DNA from: Roseburia sp.
Lineage (GTDB): Bacteria; Bacillota; Clostridia; Lachnospirales; Lachnospiraceae
NCBI GenBank assembly: GCA_017621905.1
Contig: JAGASC010000118.1
Span: 1-9,685, forward strand
Length of the DNA: 9,685 bases
Direction of reading: 5' to 3'
Shown piece by piece: positions 6,772 to 9,685 of this stretch. Numbering within the stretch: the stretch's first letter is position 1; each line of letters starts with the position of its first letter. The notes beneath the pieces were generated by a model, which did no database searches, was not told the DNA's origin, and saw only the letters and a list, made by a program, of their open reading frames with translations. Both the position numbers and the translations under genes were made by a program.

Positions 6772-8400
6772 TCAAGACGCACTGTTATAAGCAGCAAGAA
6801 CAATTTCCACCATGCGAGACAGTCCCATCTGGTTCATCGTATCTATGTAATTATCCCAGCTGGATTCCATATCCAGTTCACCGGTAATAACCTGTGCCTG
6901 ATACTGTTTAATATAAGGTGTCAAGTCGGCATTAATCGTTGCCAGTTCCTCGATTTCACTCTCAGTAAGTTTCAATGCGGGGAAACCTTCCTTGTTGATT
7001 TCAGAATCAGTAGGAATGTCATGTTGGAACTTATACTCATTGACATCATCCTTATTTTCAAACCACAAATCCGGCTGCAGTCCGGGAGGCAAAGCACCAC
7101 CATTCAGCGTGGCTGCTGCACGTAAAGCGGAAGTGTCAGCATAATCGCCAACAATCCATTCCCAAGTACCATCTTCATTTACCTTATAGCTGACATCCTC
7201 TACACCCATGAACACATAAGCACCGCCTTCTTGTGTATAGAACTGATCAATCCAGGCCATGACAATTTCAGGATGCTCACACTTATCAGTAATTGCGAAC
7301 GTGCCATAACCTACGCCGGTGGAGAAAGGCAAAACATTCTCTGCAAAAACAGGAACCCGCGGGAAATCTGCATCTCTCTCACGCCCGACAGTCAAATAAG
7401 AGGCCAGGTCAAAGAAGTAGCCAATGGTATCACCGGAGGCTCCTATCGCGTGAATCTGCTCACCATCCTGAATGAAGGTGTTCTGGTCTAACAATTCTTC
7501 ATCATAGAGTTTAGTCATATATTCCAGAAAGTCCTTGTAGTTTTCACTGGAATATATAAACTGGTATTCTCCATCAATTTCAGCCATATTGTATGCACCG
7601 TTAGTAGAATCAATCTTCATGTCAAAGTTAGGCAAAAAATAATACAGGAAATCCTGGGTGCAGGCAAAGGGAATTTCGTCCGCCAGCCCGTTGCCGTTAG
7701 GATCCTCAGTTTTGAATTTTACCAGCATCTGATAAAACTCATCCAGATTCGTTGGCATTTCCAAGCCCAGCTTCTCAAGCCAGGGTTCGTTGACAAAGGA
7801 GTTAATCCAACTGCCTGTGGCTCGAACAAGAATAGGCAGTGCATAGATATTGCCATCGGGGGCAGTAATTGCATCAACCGCACCAGGACGGCTGTCAAGC
7901 TCAGTTTTGAAGTTCGGTGCGTACTCTTCAATCAATTCATTCAGTGGAATAAGTGTACCCTGAGGACCATATTTATTCACCAGGTCGGTAGTCAAATTCG
8001 CCCGGAAGAACACATCGGGATACTGTCCGCTGCCCAGAAGCAGGCTGGTCTTTTCAGCCAGTTCAACCCCCAGTGCAGACTGAACCTCCCAATGCACATT
8101 CGTATTCTTCACAATTTCCTGGAAGGCTAGGCAATCGCCAAGCTCAACGCCTTCATTGACAACAGAGAACATAGAAAAGGTATAGGGTTCTTCCAGCGGG
8201 AATTGGATGCTTTCCGGCTCATTGGAATCATCCAACGTGTCGGAGACGGCAGCATCATTACTATTCTCCGTAGATTCATCAACCAGCACATCAGACGAAT
8301 CATCAACCTGGTCGACTGTTTTGCAGGCCACTAAACCAAAAATCATCGTCAGTGCCAACAGGATACTCATTAACTTTTTCTTTTTCATTTTCTCACTCAT
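6772..8400 (-). CDS. Sugar-binding lipoprotein of the ABC transporter (LplA type)
   Basis: This 542-residue solute-binding protein captures sugar outside the membrane and delivers it to the two permeases. The N-terminus has KKKK, a hydrophobic core and the lipobox LVAC with C26 as the lipid-carrying cysteine. A Ser/Asp/Glu-rich linker (about 31-66) separates the anchor from the binding domain. DPNGNGLADE (233-242) is an EF-hand-like calcium loop typical of the larger LplA-like binding proteins. Length fits that group (about 500-560). The first ATG is chosen because GGAGG sits 7 bases before it; a second ATG four codons in is less well placed. It is first in its operon, with the promoter at 8449-8478 and a terminator-like hairpin after it. 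The ligand cannot be told from sequence. Confidence 0.93.
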   Translation of the reverse strand: MSEKMKKKKLMSILLALTMIFGLVACKTVDQVDDSSDVLVDESTENSNDAAVSDTLDDSNEPESIQFPLEEPYTFSMFSVVNEGVELGDCLAFQEIVKNTNVHWEVQSALGVELAEKTSLLLGSGQYPDVFFRANLTTDLVNKYGPQGTLIPLNELIEEYAPNFKTELDSRPGAVDAITAPDGNIYALPILVRATGSWINSFVNEPWLEKLGLEMPTNLDEFYQMLVKFKTEDPNGNGLADEIPFACTQDFLYYFLPNFDMKIDSTNGAYNMAEIDGEYQFIYSSENYKDFLEYMTKLYDEELLDQNTFIQDGEQIHAIGASGDTIGYFFDLASYLTVGRERDADFPRVPVFAENVLPFSTGVGYGTFAITDKCEHPEIVMAWIDQFYTQEGGAYVFMGVEDVSYKVNEDGTWEWIVGDYADTSALRAAATLNGGALPPGLQPDLWFENKDDVNEYKFQHDIPTDSEINKEGFPALKLTESEIEELATINADLTPYIKQYQAQVITGELDMESSWDNYIDTMNQMGLSRMVEIVLAAYNSAS

Positions 8401-8426
8401 ACATTTTCCTCCGTGTTTAAATTATT

Positions 8427-8444
8427 TTGGGATGTTTTATCCAA
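8427..8444 (-). promoter_or_regulatory. Small hairpin at the predicted 5' end of the transporter mRNA
   Basis: TTGGGAT and ATCCAA pair, with one bulged base and loop GTTTT on the plus strand. With the -10 at 8449-8454 the transcript would begin near 8442, so the hairpin sits almost at the 5' end, ahead of the RBS. Such hairpins can stabilise mRNA. The stem is short. Confidence 0.3.
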
Positions 8445-8448
8445 GCAA

Positions 8449-8478
8449 AGTATATGATAGCGGCATACAAAAAAACAA
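8449..8478 (-). promoter_or_regulatory. Promoter of the transporter operon
   Basis: On the minus strand TTGTTT (-35, 8473-8478) and TATACT (-10, 8449-8454) are 18 bases apart. The predicted start is about 40 bases before the binding-protein ATG. The -10 is close to consensus and the -35 is weak, as expected for a promoter that needs an activator. Confidence 0.6.
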
Positions 8479-8526
8479 GAAGCATTATTTATCCCCTTTG
8501 TCTTAAGATTTGCGTCCTGAAATCAT

Positions 8527-8556
8527 TTGCAAGTTTCGAAGAACATGTGATACTAT
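8527..8556 (+). promoter_or_regulatory. Promoter of the divergent regulator
   Basis: TTGCAA (8527-8532) and TACTAT (8551-8556) are spaced 18 bases apart on the plus strand. The -10 overlaps the dyad at 8545-8566. The start would be near 8563, giving a leader of about 100 bases. Confidence 0.5.
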
Positions 8557-8566
8557 TAAATCACAT
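8545..8566. promoter_or_regulatory. Candidate operator dyad ATGTGAT-N8-ATCACAT
   Basis: Two perfect 7-base arms (8545-8551 and 8560-8566) flank an 8-base spacer. The dyad covers the -10 of the regulator promoter, so a bound protein would be expected to block that promoter. The half-site looks CRP-like, but TGTGA and TCACA are 10 apart rather than 6, so it is not a CRP site. The binding protein is unknown. Confidence 0.45.
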
Positions 8567-8593
8567 ATAAGGACTTTTTACATCTGATTCGTA

Positions 8594-8608
8594 TGAAATC
8601 ACGTTTCA
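8594..8608. promoter_or_regulatory. Short dyad TGAAA-N5-TTTCA
   Basis: Five-base arms flank TCACG in the leader of the regulator gene. It recalls catabolite-response elements but lacks the central CG placement of the consensus. Reported as a weak candidate site only. Confidence 0.2.
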
Positions 8609-8626
8609 AGAAAAATGAAAGGAATA

Positions 8627-8652
8627 TGATGTTTTTGCTTCTAAAAACATCA
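8627..8652 (+). promoter_or_regulatory. Perfect 10-bp inverted repeat before the regulator gene
   Basis: TGATGTTTTT (8627-8636) and AAAAACATCA (8643-8652) are exact complements around the loop GCTTCT. It ends four bases before the AAGG of the chosen RBS. It could act as an operator or as an mRNA hairpin setting translation. No T-run follows the hairpin beyond its own arms, so a terminator is unlikely. Confidence 0.5.
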
Positions 8653-8667
8653 CACAAGGTAAGAAGT

Positions 8668-9685
8668 ATGAGAGTTAAGAAATCAACGTTAATAAGATAT
8701 CTGATGTCTTATTTGGCAGTGCTCTTGGTATCTTTTATTGGATTCCACTTCATTTTAAACTTCCAGTTGAAGAATGAGTATACGCATACCTACAAAAAAG
8801 AAGTGGAGCAAAAAATCAGCAATTGCTCTGCCGCCGTATCTCAACACTTTTCAGATATACAGCGAATGGATGATATTATCAACAATAATACTCATTTAAT
8901 CAATGCGCGTTACGTGGATAGCAGTTATCAGCGTTATGTGGCGGTCAACGAGTTAAAGAAACTGTCAAATGCTGATGCTCTCATTTCCAGCATTATCTAT
9001 ATCGACATTAAGAATTGTGACATATTAGCATCAAACTCAGCTTGTTACTGTGGTGATGGAAATTACTATATAAAAACCTCCAACGGCGATATTTTAATTC
9101 CACAGGAACTACTCACAGAAACTATTTATGATAATACAATCTATCCTTTGCAGAGCCGTACAGATACACTGTACCTTTTTCTTTGTCCCCATTATTCCAT
9201 GAACTATCGGACGTTGTATATTCTAAACGAGATATCTCTCAAAACATTATTGAATTTATACACCGTGCAGGAAATCTCCTCTATGGGATTCGTCTGTCAA
9301 AACAACCTTGTCTACTCCACGGATACCAGCATCCTTGGCAACGTGGATTTTCACTCCTTGGAAATCCCAGAAAATAGTTTCATCGAATTGGACAGCAAAA
9401 ACGACTTGTACTTACTGCAGACATCCAACCCAAAATTGAAAATTTCTGTTTGTATCAACAAATCATACCTGAATGATTATATAATGAAATGCTTACAAAA
9501 GACATACATTATTACATTCCTTTTTTTCCTTGTGGATATAATACTTGTATTTTTTGCCTTAAGAGTGACATATGTGCCCTTGAGCAACCTGATGAAGCAC
9601 ATTACCCAGAATAATTCCTATAAAATACATAATATCAGTACGTTAAAGCAAGCCTTTGACGACTCCATTCATACAAAAAATATGC
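8668..9685 (+). CDS. Membrane-anchored sensor-regulator, N-terminal part (probably AraC type)
   Basis: The frame is open to the window edge: 339 residues visible and the C-terminus missing. A membrane segment (about 9-31) is followed by an extracellular domain (about 32-275) and a second segment (about 278-301) ending ALRVTYVPLSNLMKHI. This plan, and a tyrosine-proline phrase just after the second segment, match the large Firmicute AraC-family regulators that sense ligand outside the cell and carry a C-terminal helix-turn-helix. A YesM-type histidine kinase is the alternative, since the defining domain lies beyond 9685. The start at 8668 has AAGG 8 bases upstream and gives a short basic N-terminus as in relatives. 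In-frame ATGs at 8626/8629 (after GAAAGG) and 8593 are possible but would put the 8627-8652 hairpin in the coding sequence. Divergent placement suggests it controls the transporter operon. Confidence 0.75.
   Translation, partial: MRVKKSTLIRYLMSYLAVLLVSFIGFHFILNFQLKNEYTHTYKKEVEQKISNCSAAVSQHFSDIQRMDDIINNNTHLINARYVDSSYQRYVAVNELKKLSNADALISSIIYIDIKNCDILASNSACYCGDGNYYIKTSNGDILIPQELLTETIYDNTIYPLQSRTDTLYLFLCPHYSMNYRTLYILNEISLKTLLNLYTVQEISSMGFVCQNNLVYSTDTSILGNVDFHSLEIPENSFIELDSKNDLYLLQTSNPKLKISVCINKSYLNDYIMKCLQKTYIITFLFFLVDIILVFFALRVTYVPLSNLMKHITQNNSYKIHNISTLKQAFDDSIHTKNM

Noticed and set aside
8545..8566. CRP binding site
   Set aside because: TGTGA and TCACA are separated by 10 bases instead of 6, and the host looks like a Firmicute without classical CRP control.
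8594..8608. Catabolite-response (cre) element
   Set aside because: The symmetry is there but the central CG spacing does not match the consensus; kept only as a weak dyad.
1..9685. CRISPR array, tRNA or rRNA genes
   Set aside because: No regularly spaced repeats and no tRNA or rRNA signature were seen on either strand.

Overview
The window looks like a carbohydrate-use locus from a low-to-mid-GC Firmicute, most likely a gut Clostridia member (Oscillospiraceae/Lachnospiraceae type). This rests on the Shine-Dalgarno sites (GGAGG, AAGGGGG), the lipoprotein signal, the LplABC-type transporter and the membrane-anchored, probably AraC-type regulator. The genus is not determined.

Layout. On the minus strand, read from right to left: a lipoprotein sugar-binding protein (6772-8400); a strong hairpin plus T-tract (6708-6741) that probably lowers expression of what follows; two ABC permeases (5668-6627 and 4739-5653); a 134-bp miniature transposable element with an 8-bp target duplication (4583-4732); a 1018-residue DUF5722-like putative glycoside hydrolase (1486-4542); a clear promoter (1405-1433) with a ~165-nt structured leader; and a NahK-like sugar 1-kinase (123-1232) followed by a terminator (66-100). 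The right end of a second copy of the miniature element lies at 1-36. On the plus strand, the N-terminal two-transmembrane sensor half of a regulator starts near 8668 and runs off the right edge. Its divergent intergenic region holds two opposed promoters and several dyads.

Inferred teamwork. The binding protein and permeases import an oligosaccharide, using an ATPase encoded elsewhere. The hydrolase has no visible signal peptide and so probably cuts the sugar in the cytoplasm. The kinase phosphorylates a released sugar (N-acetylhexosamine or similar) at C1. The divergent regulator probably senses the sugar outside the cell and controls the set. The substrate cannot be read from the sequence.

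Least expected features: the IS66-like miniature element inserted inside the operon; the kinase leader, whose GTTAC/GTAAC segments can pair in two mutually exclusive ways; and the large hydrolase, which has plausible catalytic glutamates and a related beta-sandwich module at each end.
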